Origin: an uncultured Gammaproteobacteria bacterium
GTDB taxonomy: Bacteria > Pseudomonadota > Gammaproteobacteria > UBA6429 > Thiohalophilaceae
Direction: 5' to 3'
Assembly (NCBI GenBank): GCA_937967995.1
Contig: CALBTB010000001.1
Location: 52,573-116,572, forward strand
DNA length: 64,000 bases
Positions 26,475 to 36,228 of this stretch are shown here, piece after piece. Positions within the stretch are counted from its first letter, which is position 1. Each line of letters opens with the position of its first letter. The notes under the pieces are model-generated. The model was not told the DNA's origin and ran no database searches. It was given only the letters and a program-made list of their open reading frames with translations. The translations under genes and the position numbers were made by a program.

Positions 26475-27340
26475 TGTTGTTCGTCGAGCAGTGCCTGTAA
26501 CGCAGTCGCCGCGTTGGATAATGTTCGATGCGCATGCCACACCATGCCCAGCTCGCGTTTCAGTGATAACTGGCTGATGTTGAGTTTCTTCAGTTCCCTG
26601 CCGTGCATTTGTGCCGGTAAAATACTCCAGCCCAGTCCGACACTCACCAGCATCTTGATGGTTTCCAGGTAATTGCTGGCCAGGCTGATGTTCAATGACA
26701 GTTTGTGACGCGAGAAGGCCTGCTCAATAATTTCGCGCGTGAAAGTTCCACGCGCCGGCAGAATGGCCTTGTGTTCAGACAATTGATCCAGTTTGATCTT
26801 TTTCAGTCTGGCCAGAGGATGCGTCCTGCCACAAACCACTTCCAGTTGATCGATCCAGATGCGGCGCGTTTCGAGCAGCTTGCTTTGTTTTAACGGCAAC
26901 GTCACCACCGCCATTTCGAGATCGCCGTGTTCCACGGCACGACAGGCCTCTTCCGAATCCATGAACTGAATGTCGAGTTCCACGTCCGGGTAACTCTGGG
27001 TGAACTGGCGTAACACCGGTGGCAGACGATGCAGACCGATGTGATGACTGGTACCGAAGCGCAACACACCGGACACGCTTTGCGACAGGTTTTGTAATGC
27101 GCGGCGACTGTCTTCGATTTCCATCAGGATGCGGCGTGCGCGTGGCAACAGGGCCTGGCCGGCTTCGGTCAGGCTGGTCTGCCGACCGATGCGATCAAAC
27201 AGGCTGGTCGACAGTTCATCTTCCAGTGAGGCAATGCGTTTGCTGATCGCCGGTTGGGTCAGGAAGAGCTGTTCCGAGGCGTCGGAAAACGAGCCGGTTT
27301 CCGCCACGGCGATAAAGGCGCGCAGGTTGGCAATGTCCAT
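26471..27340 (-). CDS. LysR-family transcriptional regulator
   Basis: 289 residues. The N-terminal winged helix-turn-helix (LRAFIAVAETGSFSDASEQL followed by FLTQPAISKRIASLEDEL) and the LysR substrate domain (GVLRFGTSHHIGLHRLPPVL) are plain. It lies 118 bp upstream of and divergent from leuC, so control of leuCDB is the obvious hypothesis. The convergent FAD oxidoreductase gene is another possible target. The effector is unknown. Confidence 0.93.
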   Translation of the reverse strand: MDIANLRAFIAVAETGSFSDASEQLFLTQPAISKRIASLEDELSTSLFDRIGRQTSLTEAGQALLPRARRILMEIEDSRRALQNLSQSVSGVLRFGTSHHIGLHRLPPVLRQFTQSYPDVELDIQFMDSEEACRAVEHGDLEMAVVTLPLKQSKLLETRRIWIDQLEVVCGRTHPLARLKKIKLDQLSEHKAILPARGTFTREIIEQAFSRHKLSLNISLASNYLETIKMLVSVGLGWSILPAQMHGRELKKLNISQLSLKRELGMVWHAHRTLSNAATALQALLDEQH

Positions 27341-27400
27341 GTCGTATCGCCCTGATTCGTATTATTCCAAAAAGTTATAAAATATATGAAAATAATGAAT

Positions 27401-27429
27401 TTGAGTAATAATAGCAGGATCACTATGAT
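27401..27429 (+). promoter_or_regulatory. Sigma-70 type promoter of leuCDB
   Basis: TTGAGT (27401-27406) and TATGAT (27424-27429) are spaced by 17 bp, 23 bp before the ribosome-binding site AGGGG of leuC. The 40 bp upstream are very AT-rich and contain ATTATT...AATAAT inverted repeats (27361-27396) that could bind the divergent LysR protein. Seen by eye only. Confidence 0.6.
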
Positions 27430-27458
27430 TTGTCTCATTCGCAGCAGGGGAACAGCAC

Positions 27459-28865
27459 ATGCAGGCCAGGACCTTATACGACAAGTTGTGGCAGGACCAC
27501 GAGGTGAGAGACAACGGTGACGGCACGTCACTGATTTATATCGATCGTCACCTGGTGCATGAAGTCACCTCACCGCAGGCCTTTGAAGGCTTGCGTCTGG
27601 CCGGGCGCAAACCCTGGCGGGTGACGGCCAATATAGCCACGCCTGATCACAATGTGCCGACCACGGATCGTGACAAGGGCATTGCCGATCCGGTATCACG
27701 CCTGCAGGTCGAGACCCTCGATCAAAACTGTGTGGACTTTGGTATTACCGAATTCAAAATGAACGACGTGCGCCAGGGCATCGTGCATGTGATTGGGCCG
27801 GAGCAGGGCGCGACCTTGCCGGGCATGACGGTCGTGTGTGGTGATTCGCATACTTCCACCCATGGCGCGTTTGGTGCACTGGCATTTGGTATCGGTACGT
27901 CGGAAGTGGAACACGTGCTGGCTACCCAGTGTTTGATCCAGAAAAAATCCAGATCCATGTTGATCAGCGTCGACGGCGTGGCCGATTTACAGGTTACGGC
28001 CAAAGACATCATTCTCGCGATCATCGGACACATCGGTACGGCCGGTGGCACCGGTTATGCCATCGAATTTGGTGGCGATGCAATTCGTGCTTTAAGCATG
28101 GAAGGACGCATGACCTTATGCAACATGGCCATCGAAGCCGGTGCCCGCGCCGGTATGGTGGCGGTGGATGACAAGACCATCGAGTACGTCAAAGGCCGGC
28201 CTTATGCACCGAGCGGTGACATGTGGGACAAGGCGGTCGCGTACTGGAAAACACTGGTCAGTGATGCCGATGCCAAATTCGATAAAGTCGTGCACCTGGA
28301 CGCGGCGGAAATACAACCACAAGTGACCTGGGGCACCTCGCCGGAAATGGTCGTGGGTGTAGACAGTACTGTACCGGACCCGATGAGTTTCAGCGACCCG
28401 GTCAAACGCGATGGCGCCAAAGCGGCATTAAAATACATGGGTCTGGAACCAAACATACCGATTAATCAAATCAGGCCGGATAAGATTTTTATCGGTTCGT
28501 GTACCAACTCGCGTATCGAAGACCTGCGTGCCGCGGCGGCGGTGGCGAAAGGACGTAAAGTCGCCGACAACATAAAGCTGGCGATGGTCGTGCCGGGTTC
28601 CGGCCTGGTAAAACAGCAGGCAGAACAGGAAGGGCTGGATAAAATTTTTATTGAAGCAGGATTTGAATGGCGTGAACCGGGTTGTTCCATGTGCCTGGCC
28701 ATGAACGCGGACAGGCTCGAGCCGGGCGAACGTTGTGCCTCCACGTCCAATCGCAACTTTGAAGGGCGCCAGGGGCAGGGCGGTCGCACCCATCTGGTCA
28801 GTCCGGCCATGGCGGCTGCGGCGGCGGTGAGCGGACACTTTATCGATGTACGGGAATTAGACTAA
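27459..28865 (+). CDS. leuC: 3-isopropylmalate dehydratase large subunit
   Basis: 468 residues of the aconitase family. [4Fe-4S] cysteines are seen in IGSCTNSR and GCSMCLAMN, plus VCGDSHTSTHGAFGALAFG. It isomerises 2- to 3-isopropylmalate together with LeuD. AGGGG lies 8 nt before the ATG. It heads leuC-leuD-leuB behind a sigma-70 type promoter, and leuD starts on the last base of the stop codon. leuA is not in the window. Confidence 0.98.
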   Translation: MQARTLYDKLWQDHEVRDNGDGTSLIYIDRHLVHEVTSPQAFEGLRLAGRKPWRVTANIATPDHNVPTTDRDKGIADPVSRLQVETLDQNCVDFGITEFKMNDVRQGIVHVIGPEQGATLPGMTVVCGDSHTSTHGAFGALAFGIGTSEVEHVLATQCLIQKKSRSMLISVDGVADLQVTAKDIILAIIGHIGTAGGTGYAIEFGGDAIRALSMEGRMTLCNMAIEAGARAGMVAVDDKTIEYVKGRPYAPSGDMWDKAVAYWKTLVSDADAKFDKVVHLDAAEIQPQVTWGTSPEMVVGVDSTVPDPMSFSDPVKRDGAKAALKYMGLEPNIPINQIRPDKIFIGSCTNSRIEDLRAAAAVAKGRKVADNIKLAMVVPGSGLVKQQAEQEGLDKIFIEAGFEWREPGCSMCLAMNADRLEPGERCASTSNRNFEGRQGQGGRTHLVSPAMAAAAAVSGHFIDVRELD

Positions 28866-29503
28866 TGGAAAAATTTGACACATTAACGGCTATCGTTGCA
28901 CCGATGGATCGCGCCAATGTGGATACCGATGCGATTATTCCCAAGCAGTTTTTAAAATCCATCAAGCGCAGTGGCTTTGGTCCCAACCTGTTCGATGAAT
29001 GGCGTTATCTGGATCACGGTGAGCCGGGCATGGATAACAGCAAACGGACGCTGAATCCGGATTTCGTGTTAAACCAGCCACGCTACCAGGGTGCGCGTAT
29101 TTTGCTGGCGCGGGAAAACTTCGGCTGTGGATCGTCACGTGAACATGCACCGTGGGCGCTGGAAGATTACGGGTTTCGGGCCATTATTGCGCCGAGTTAT
29201 GCCGACATTTTTTTCAATAACTGTTTTAAAAACGGCATTCTGCCTATCGTGCTCGATGCGCAAATTGTTGATGAGTTATTCAAACAAGTGGCAGCGAATG
29301 AAGGTTACCAGTTGAGTATCGATCTGGATGCGCAGACCATCACCACTCCGGATGGTAAGGCAATACCATTCGATGTCGATGCATTTCGTAAACATTGTTT
29401 GTTAAACGGGCTGGATGATATCGGCCTGACCCTGCAACACGTGGATGACATCAGGGCCTACGAGCAAAAACGTCAACAACAGGCGCCGTGGTTGTTTTCA
29501 TAA
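28865..29503 (+). CDS. leuD: 3-isopropylmalate dehydratase small subunit
   Basis: 212 residues, the swivelling domain of the isopropylmalate isomerase. DRANVDTDAIIPKQFLKSI, ENFGCGSSREHAPWAL and IIAPSYADIFFNNCFKNG are the family's hallmark stretches. The start overlaps the leuC stop by one base (TAATG), so the two subunits are probably made in equal amounts. Confidence 0.98.
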   Translation: MEKFDTLTAIVAPMDRANVDTDAIIPKQFLKSIKRSGFGPNLFDEWRYLDHGEPGMDNSKRTLNPDFVLNQPRYQGARILLARENFGCGSSREHAPWALEDYGFRAIIAPSYADIFFNNCFKNGILPIVLDAQIVDELFKQVAANEGYQLSIDLDAQTITTPDGKAIPFDVDAFRKHCLLNGLDDIGLTLQHVDDIRAYEQKRQQQAPWLFS

Positions 29504-29520
29504 AAATTGGATAAAAAAAT

Positions 29521-30609
29521 ATGACAAAAAAAATTCTGGTATTACCGGGTGACGGCATCGGGCAGGAAATTGTTGGTGAATCACTCAAGGTCATCAAGAC
29601 ACTGCAAACCATGCACGGTCTGGATGTCGAAATCGAAGAAGCACTGGTCGGGGGTACCGCCTATGATGCAACCGGTAAACCGTTGCCGGAGGAAACCCTG
29701 TCGCTGGCAAAGGAGGCGGATGCCATATTACTCGGTGCCGTGGGGGGATATAAATGGGAATCACTGGATATCGCCGTGCGCCCGGAAAAAGGCCTGCTGG
29801 GTCTGCGTTCGGAGCTGGGATTATTTGCCAATCTGCGTCCCGCGATTCTTTATCCGCAACTGGCTAATGCTTCCACACTCAAACCCGAAGTCGTATCCGG
29901 TCTGGACATCATGATCGTGCGTGAACTGACCGGCGGAATTTATTTCGGTCAGCCGCGCGGCATTCGTGAACTGGAAAACGGTGAGAAGGAAGGGTTTAAC
30001 ACCCTGGTCTATAAGGAATCGGAAATAAAACGCATCGCATTAGTCGCATTTGATATAGCCAGAAAACGCAACAACCGGGTCTGTTCGGTCGACAAGGCCA
30101 ATGTGCTGGAAGCCACCGAGTTATGGCGCAATGTCGTCACCGAATTACATGCACAGCATTCCGATATCCAGCTGAGTCACATGTACGTTGACAATGCCGC
30201 GATGCAATTAGTGCGTGCGCCAAAACAGTTCGATGTGATCGTCACCACCAATATGTTTGGCGACATCCTGTCTGATGCGGCCGCCATGTTGACCGGTTCC
30301 ATCGGTATGTTGCCGTCTGCTTCATTGAATGAAAGCGGTCAGGGTATGTACGAACCGATTCACGGTTCGGCACCGGATATTGCTGGTAAGAACGTCGCCA
30401 ATCCACTGGCGACGATTTTATCGGTTGCCATGATGTTACGTTACAGCCTGGATGAAGCGGCCATTGCGGAACATATCGAAAACGCGGTGAGTGCCGTACT
30501 GGATGACGGGTTACGTACAGCCGACATTCACAGTGAAGGCATGACAAAGGTCAGTACGACTGAAATGGGTGAAGCAGTGATTAACAAGCTTAAAGCGTCA
30601 GCGTCGTAA
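29521..30609 (+). CDS. leuB: 3-isopropylmalate dehydrogenase
   Basis: 362 residues. KILVLPGDGIGQEIV at the N-terminus, RELTGGIYFGQPRG and YEPIHGSAPDIAGKNVANP are characteristic. The enzyme oxidatively decarboxylates 3-isopropylmalate with NAD+, the last committed leucine step before transamination. It follows leuD by 17 bp and ends the leu cluster, and a hairpin-like repeat lies between it and asd. Confidence 0.98.
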   Translation: MTKKILVLPGDGIGQEIVGESLKVIKTLQTMHGLDVEIEEALVGGTAYDATGKPLPEETLSLAKEADAILLGAVGGYKWESLDIAVRPEKGLLGLRSELGLFANLRPAILYPQLANASTLKPEVVSGLDIMIVRELTGGIYFGQPRGIRELENGEKEGFNTLVYKESEIKRIALVAFDIARKRNNRVCSVDKANVLEATELWRNVVTELHAQHSDIQLSHMYVDNAAMQLVRAPKQFDVIVTTNMFGDILSDAAAMLTGSIGMLPSASLNESGQGMYEPIHGSAPDIAGKNVANPLATILSVAMMLRYSLDEAAIAEHIENAVSAVLDDGLRTADIHSEGMTKVSTTEMGEAVINKLKASAS

Positions 30610-30619
30610 CAAAGATAAT

Positions 30620-30677
30620 TATTACCACGCAGAACACAGGAAAAGAAACTAAAAACTCTGTGACCTCTGTGGCTTGA
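30620..30677. repeat. Possible interspersed CACAGAG-type repeat between leuB and asd
   Basis: The spacer contains CCACGCAGAACACAGG and, about 15 bases later, CTCTGTGACCTCTGTGG, which are imperfect inverted copies. This kind of CACAGAG/CTCTGTG-rich element is common between genes in environmental proteobacteria. Only one copy is visible in this window, so repeat status cannot be proved here. Confidence 0.35.
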
Positions 30678-30704
30678 AGAAGAATTGACTGAAGAGGAAT
30701 GAAC

Positions 30705-31817
30705 ATGAAACGAGTTGGTCTGGTTGGATGGCGAGGCATGGTGGGTTCTGTGCTCATGCAGCGCATGCGTGAAGAAAAGGATTTTGACGTCATCGATCCG
30801 GTATTTTTTACCACGTCACAGGCCGGTCAGCCTGGCCCGAATGTCGGCAAGGACGTTCCGCCATTAAAAGATGCCAGGGATATTAATGAACTGAAAAACA
30901 TGGACATCATCATCACCTGTCAGGGTGGTGACTATACCAAGCAAGTTTATGCAGATTTGCGTAAGGCCGGCTGGCAGGGTTACTGGATTGATGCAGCGTC
31001 TGCCCTGCGCATGGCCGATGACAGTATCATCGTGCTGGACCCGGTGAACCTGAATGTCATCAAGAACGGCATTAGCGCAGGCACCAAAACCTATGTCGGT
31101 GGGAACTGTACGGTCAGTCTGATGTTAATGGCGATTGGCGGGCTGTTTGAACAGGACCTGATCGAATGGATTACGCCCATGACCTACCAGGCCGCATCCG
31201 GTGCCGGTGCCCAGAACATGCGTGAACTGATTAAACAGATGGGTACCATTCATGCCAATGTCCAGTCACTGCTGGATGATCCGGCCAGTGCCATTCTCGA
31301 AATTGATAAACAGGTCACCGGGTTTTTACGCAGCGATGATTATCCACTCGAACACTGGCCGGTACCGCTGGCCGCGAGCCTGATTCCCTGGATCGATGTG
31401 CCGATGGAATCCGGTCAGAGCAAGGAGGAATGGAAAGCCCAGGTGGAAACCAACAAGATTCTGGGACGCAGTGATCGCCCGGTCCCGATTGATGGTTTGT
31501 GTGTACGTGTCGGCGCCATGCGTTGTCATTCGCAGGCGCTGACCATCAAACTCAAAAAGGATGTGCCGCTGGACGAGATTGATCAGATGCTGGCGCAGGC
31601 CAATGACTGGGTGAAGGTGGTACCCAATGATCGCGACAAGACCATGGCGGAACTGACACCCGCCGCCGTAACAGGCACATTGACTGTCCCGGTTGGTCGC
31701 CTGCGCAAGCTGTCTATGGGTAAAGATTACCTGTCCGCGTTTACGGTGGGTGATCAGTTACTCTGGGGTGCCGCCGAACCGTTACGCCGTACCCTGCGTA
31801 TTTTGTTAGAAAGCTAA
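30705..31817 (+). CDS. asd: Aspartate-semialdehyde dehydrogenase
   Basis: 370 residues. MKRVGLVGWRGMVGSVLMQR is the NADP-binding start, and GGNCTVSLML carries the catalytic Cys at about residue 135. It makes aspartate semialdehyde for lysine, methionine, threonine and diaminopimelate. GAGGA at 30694-30698 gives a 6-nt spacer to ATG 30705 and zero spacing to ATG 30699, which decides the start. usg follows immediately. Confidence 0.98.
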   Translation: MKRVGLVGWRGMVGSVLMQRMREEKDFDVIDPVFFTTSQAGQPGPNVGKDVPPLKDARDINELKNMDIIITCQGGDYTKQVYADLRKAGWQGYWIDAASALRMADDSIIVLDPVNLNVIKNGISAGTKTYVGGNCTVSLMLMAIGGLFEQDLIEWITPMTYQAASGAGAQNMRELIKQMGTIHANVQSLLDDPASAILEIDKQVTGFLRSDDYPLEHWPVPLAASLIPWIDVPMESGQSKEEWKAQVETNKILGRSDRPVPIDGLCVRVGAMRCHSQALTIKLKKDVPLDEIDQMLAQANDWVKVVPNDRDKTMAELTPAAVTGTLTVPVGRLRKLSMGKDYLSAFTVGDQLLWGAAEPLRRTLRILLES

Positions 31818-32828
31818 ATGCCCAAATCAGTTAATCTTGCGATTGTAGGTGCCACCGGACTGGTTGGCCGTGCCGTGCTGGACGTGCTGTCAGAATCGAG
31901 CCTTGATGTCGATAACATTTTTCCATTGGCCAGTGCCGACAGTGAAGGCGACACGGTTGAATTTGGTAAGCGCCAACTGACGGTACACAAGCTCGATGGC
32001 TTTGATTTCGAACAGGTTCAGATAGCGATCTTTTGTGTCCCCGCCAATGTGGCGCGGGATTACCTGGCGGTTGCTGAAAAGGCCGGTTGCTGGATAATTG
32101 ATCACTCCACAGCATCACGCGGTGATGAAGCCGTCCCCCTTGTCGCGGCAGGTATCAATTCGCAGGACATCCAGTCCAGCCAGCAGCGCCACATTGCGTC
32201 GCCGGACAGCACCACAATGCATCTGGCCGTTTTACTGCAGGCTGTTACCCGGCTCTCCACGGTAGAGCGCATCAACGTGTCGGTCATGCGTTGTGTCTCG
32301 TCAATTGGAAAAAAAGGCGTCGATGAGCTATCTAATCAGAGTATTGCTTTGTTTAATCTCAATCCGATCGAACACAGGGCCTTTCAACAACAGATTGCAT
32401 TCAATATTCTGCCAGACACGGGCAATGAGGACGGCTATCCCATCGAGGATCGCCTACAGGACGAATTACGATACGTGTTGCACGACGATGCCTTGCCGGT
32501 TAACGCTTCCTCGTTTCATGTACCTGTTTTTTATGGCTATTCTTATGCAATCCAGCTTGAACTGGCGGATTCCGTGGAGATAGACAAGCTGACAGCATTG
32601 ATCAAAAAGTCACCAAATCTGACATACTGTGGTGACAGTCAGCCTGATGAAATGGCGACAGCGGTTAAGCATGGCGCCAATCAGGAAGGTATTTTCATTA
32701 GTCATGTACGATATGATCCAACCTGGAATCGAGGCATTAATCTATGGTTAGTGGCGGACAATATTCGGCAAGGGGCGGCAATTAATAGTGTTCAACTTGC
32801 AGAAATTTTGGTAAAAGACTATTTATAA
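31818..32828 (+). CDS. usg: Asd-like protein Usg, probably catalytically altered
   Basis: 336 residues of the semialdehyde dehydrogenase fold: NLAIVGATGLVGRAVLDVL at the N-terminus, then WIIDHSTASRGD. At the position of the active-site Cys the sequence is ASPDSTTMH, with Ser where Asd has Cys, so ordinary dehydrogenase activity is unlikely. Genes of this type follow asd and precede fimV in Pseudomonas. The role of Usg is unclear. It starts directly after the asd stop. Confidence 0.88.
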   Translation: MPKSVNLAIVGATGLVGRAVLDVLSESSLDVDNIFPLASADSEGDTVEFGKRQLTVHKLDGFDFEQVQIAIFCVPANVARDYLAVAEKAGCWIIDHSTASRGDEAVPLVAAGINSQDIQSSQQRHIASPDSTTMHLAVLLQAVTRLSTVERINVSVMRCVSSIGKKGVDELSNQSIALFNLNPIEHRAFQQQIAFNILPDTGNEDGYPIEDRLQDELRYVLHDDALPVNASSFHVPVFYGYSYAIQLELADSVEIDKLTALIKKSPNLTYCGDSQPDEMATAVKHGANQEGIFISHVRYDPTWNRGINLWLVADNIRQGAAINSVQLAEILVKDYL

Positions 32829-32935
32829 GCTATAGTTACACAAAACTTATAAAGATTTTTCGAGGTTTTAGCGCCCAAATCCATGAACTAAAAGCTAATT
32901 TTGTCGTTTTTTGGGTTGCGTGTGGGAGACGCAGA

Positions 32936-35900
32936 ATGCAGCAAAGGCTAAGATTTACGGCGAGCATCGCCACAGGGATCCTGTTGGCGTGGTTCTTTAC
33001 GTTTCCGGCGTCAGTCAACGCGCTGGGATTTGGCAATATCAATATGAAGTCAGCGCTGAATGAGCCGCTTCATGCTGAAATTGAATTGCTCTCCGCCACA
33101 CCGGATGACATCAAAAATCTGGAAGTGAAACTGGCTTCCCGAGAGGCCTTTCTACGAGCGGGTGTTGATCGCTCTGTCCTCCTGTCCCGCATCAAATTCG
33201 ATATCTCAAAACGTAGTGGCAAATATTATGTCGTACTGCGCACCCAAGAAAGCGTGCGCGAACCCTTCCTGAATTTCCTGCTGGAAATGAACTGGAAGAG
33301 CGGTCGTATGCTGCGCGAGTATACCGTCTTGCTGGATCCGCCAGACAGAATTCAACGCCAGCAGCAGATAGCCACGGCACCGGAAACCACACCGGCTGTT
33401 ACTGCGCCAGCACCAGAGCCGATTCCTGAGCCGGCACCGATTGCCGAAGCGCAACCTGCACCGGCGCCAGTTGAATCACCGTTTGTGGATAGCCCCGCGC
33501 CGGTGGAACCTACCGCCGATAGCGAACCATTCCCGGCTATACCTTTAGATCAGCCTGCCCAGGTTGCTGAAGATGCAGTGGCCGTTGCGCAACCTGAACC
33601 GGCACCTGCGCCTGCGCCAGTTGCAGCGCCCGAACCTGTGCCTGTGCCGGAACCACTGGCGGCACCTGAGCCTGTCCCAGCCCCTGAACCCGTTGCGGTA
33701 CCAGAACCGGTACCAGCCCCGACTGAATTTGTGGATGCCGAACCTGCATTTGAAGAAGCGGACACCGGATTATTCCCGGCCATTCCATTGCGCGCCTATA
33801 ACGAAGCCGATCTGGATGTTGTGTATACGCCTAAGCAGGCTGCGGCACCGGCCGTTCCTGGCGAGGCCCCGGCAGAGCCAGTTACTTATCAACCTGTCGG
33901 TGATCTGGATTACGGCATCACCCAGAAAGGTGATACGGCCTGGAATGTTGCCCAGAAGCTGCGCCCAAGCGAGCAGATTTCGGTTTATCAGGTCATGATG
34001 GCGCTACAGCAAAGCAACCCGTCCGCGTTTGTCGAAGGCAATATTCACCGTCTGAAAGAAGGTCAGGTGCTGCGGATTGATGATCCGAGCCTGCTGACTG
34101 CCATGAGCAAGGAGCAGGCGGCCCAGCAATATCAGACACAGACACAGGTCTGGGAAGATTATCTGGCCAGTGTTGGTGTGGATGTTCCCCGGCAAGCGAT
34201 TGTCGCAGGTGATACTGCTGATACGACCACGGATACCGGCACCCCAAGTGGTGAGCTGACCCTGGCGACACCTAAAGAAGATACGATGAGTGCCGGCACC
34301 GGTACTGAACTGGCCAGCGGTGCCGACAGCGATGTGCTGCGAGCCCAGGCACGCCAGGCAATGCAGGAAGCGCAGGCGGAACGTGTCAAAAATGCCGAAC
34401 TGACGACTCGTCTGAACGAACTGGAAAAAGAGCTGCAACGACTGGAGAATCTGGTCAATATCAAGGATTCGGATCTGGCCAGCCTGCAGCGCAAGCTTGA
34501 CGAACTCAACGCGCAACGTGGACAGACTGATATTGCGACTGCGGAACCGGCACCCGTAGCAGAACCGGAACCGTTGCCGGAACCCGAACCACAACCGGCA
34601 CCGCAGGATATTGCACCGGACCCCATACCCGAACAACAGGATATTGCACCGCCTCCGCCGGATCTGTCCGAGACAGAATCGCAAATCGCGGACGCCACCG
34701 AAGCCGCCCCGGCGGATATCGATGCGCCGGCTGATGCGGGCCCTGGTGTGACTCCGCCTGCTCCGGTGGAAGCGCCCACTCTGCCATCTGAGCCTGCCCC
34801 GTCGGTGACGGCAGAGACTGGCGGCATCATGGATACCGTGATGGGCATGCTCGGTGGTGTGAAGGATTTCTTCTCCAGCCTGGGCAAGATGGCACTGATG
34901 ATTATTGGAGGTGTCGTCGGGCTGGTCGTATTACTGCTTGTGTTTGTCATGATTCGCCGGCGTCGCGGCATTCATTTCCAGGAGAGCATCCTGAATTCCG
35001 GTACAGCCGACGCGGTCGCTGAAGGACCGGCTGCAACAGCACAGATTGATGCCACACCGTCTCAACCGTCGTCGTCCAGCATGATGGGGGGCGAGTCCTC
35101 ATTCCTGAGTGATTTTGCCATCAGTGGTGTCAGTGCGATTCAGGCGGAAGATTCCGAAGTGGATCCGTTGACCGAGGCAGACGTATTTATGGCTTATGGC
35201 CGGTATGAAGCGGCTGAAGAACGCCTGCAGGAAGCCATCAACCAGGATCCAAACCGCGGTGAACTGCGGGTCAAACTGCTTGAGCTGTTTAATACGACCA
35301 AGAACAAACAGGGATTTGAGTCAGCCGCAGAGGATTTTTATGCGGCAGCAGGTGATGGTGCAGCCAATGATCCGTTATGGCAAAAAGTGGTTGCCATGGG
35401 TAAGGAAATCGCACCGGGTAATCCGCTGTTCAGTGGTGCCGGCGCACCGAATCTGACAGAGAGCCAGATTAACGCCGCTGTTCCCGAACCGGCTGAAGTT
35501 GGTCAGGGTGAAGTGATGGATATTGGTCTGGATACTGGGGTATTCAGTACCAGTGAATTCAATCCGGTTGAAGGACCGGATACCGAAGCCGCTGCTGAAG
35601 CCTATACCAGTGGGGGTGATCTGGACTTCAATCTGGATGGCACATCAAACACGGAAAATACAGACACAGCCCTGGATGACGGTCTCGACTTCTCACTGGG
35701 TGGTGATACGGCCACAACGGGTGACGAAGACACATCTGAAACCGATGGCGGTGCACTCGATTTCAATCTCGACATGGATACCTCCTCGTCGGATGAAGAC
35801 ACACTTGATTCGCTGGCACCAGGTGACGAAGGTCTGGATTTCAGTCTGGGTGATGACAGCGCAGCGTCTTCCGCGGACGACAGTATGGAGTTCAGCCTGG

Positions 35901-36214
35901 ATGATGCAGGTGATGAACCTACAGCCACCGACATCAAGCTGGATATGGATGAACCGGCAAGTGCCGAGCTGGACTTTGATTTACAGGAAGACAGCGCCGA
36001 TGCCGGTATGGACATGAACCTGGATGCGGGTGATGCCCTTGATCTGGAAATGCCGTCCGGTGGTGATGAAGTTGGTACCAAGCTGGATCTGGCGCGTGCC
36101 TACATCGACATGGGTGACCCGGATGGTGCCCGCAGTATCCTCGATGAAGTCATGGAAGAAGGCAACGACAACCAGAAGCAGGAAGCTGAACAGCTCATGG
36201 CCCAAATCGGATAA
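32936..36214 (+). CDS. fimV: Polar landmark/pilus assembly protein FimV
   Basis: 1092 residues. A signal peptide and FimV N-terminal domain (ALGFGNINMKSALNEPLHAEI) come first. Long Pro-Glu-Ala repeats, a LysM-like segment (ITQKGDTAWNVAQKLRP), a coiled coil (RLNELEKELQRLENLVNIKD), one membrane helix near residue 655 and a very acidic cytoplasmic half with DLDFNLD-like repeats follow. The C-terminal TPR-type motif is TKLDLARAYIDMGDPDGARS. FimV/HubP proteins organise the cell pole, including chemotaxis arrays and type IV pili, which fits the FlhF, ParC and ParP genes here. Confidence 0.95.
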   Translation: MQQRLRFTASIATGILLAWFFTFPASVNALGFGNINMKSALNEPLHAEIELLSATPDDIKNLEVKLASREAFLRAGVDRSVLLSRIKFDISKRSGKYYVVLRTQESVREPFLNFLLEMNWKSGRMLREYTVLLDPPDRIQRQQQIATAPETTPAVTAPAPEPIPEPAPIAEAQPAPAPVESPFVDSPAPVEPTADSEPFPAIPLDQPAQVAEDAVAVAQPEPAPAPAPVAAPEPVPVPEPLAAPEPVPAPEPVAVPEPVPAPTEFVDAEPAFEEADTGLFPAIPLRAYNEADLDVVYTPKQAAAPAVPGEAPAEPVTYQPVGDLDYGITQKGDTAWNVAQKLRPSEQISVYQVMMALQQSNPSAFVEGNIHRLKEGQVLRIDDPSLLTAMSKEQAAQQYQTQTQVWEDYLASVGVDVPRQAIVAGDTADTTTDTGTPSGELTLATPKEDTMSAGTGTELASGADSDVLRAQARQAMQEAQAERVKNAELTTRLNELEKELQRLENLVNIKDSDLASLQRKLDELNAQRGQTDIATAEPAPVAEPEPLPEPEPQPAPQDIAPDPIPEQQDIAPPPPDLSETESQIADATEAAPADIDAPADAGPGVTPPAPVEAPTLPSEPAPSVTAETGGIMDTVMGMLGGVKDFFSSLGKMALMIIGGVVGLVVLLLVFVMIRRRRGIHFQESILNSGTADAVAEGPAATAQIDATPSQPSSSSMMGGESSFLSDFAISGVSAIQAEDSEVDPLTEADVFMAYGRYEAAEERLQEAINQDPNRGELRVKLLELFNTTKNKQGFESAAEDFYAAAGDGAANDPLWQKVVAMGKEIAPGNPLFSGAGAPNLTESQINAAVPEPAEVGQGEVMDIGLDTGVFSTSEFNPVEGPDTEAAAEAYTSGGDLDFNLDGTSNTENTDTALDDGLDFSLGGDTATTGDEDTSETDGGALDFNLDMDTSSSDEDTLDSLAPGDEGLDFSLGDDSAASSADDSMEFSLDDAGDEPTATDIKLDMDEPASAELDFDLQEDSADAGMDMNLDAGDALDLEMPSGGDEVGTKLDLARAYIDMGDPDGARSILDEVMEEGNDNQKQEAEQLMAQIG

Positions 36215-36228
36215 ATCAACGTAAGCAC

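Noticed and set aside
32872..32914. CCCAAA ... TTTGGG pairing between usg and fimV as a terminator
   Set aside because: Long AT-rich loop of about 30 bases and weak stem.
33550..33788. Minus-strand open frames rich in Gly/Ala/Ser or Val/Gln opposite FimV
   Set aside because: They mirror the Pro-Glu-Ala repeat of FimV and have no family resemblance or ribosome-binding site.
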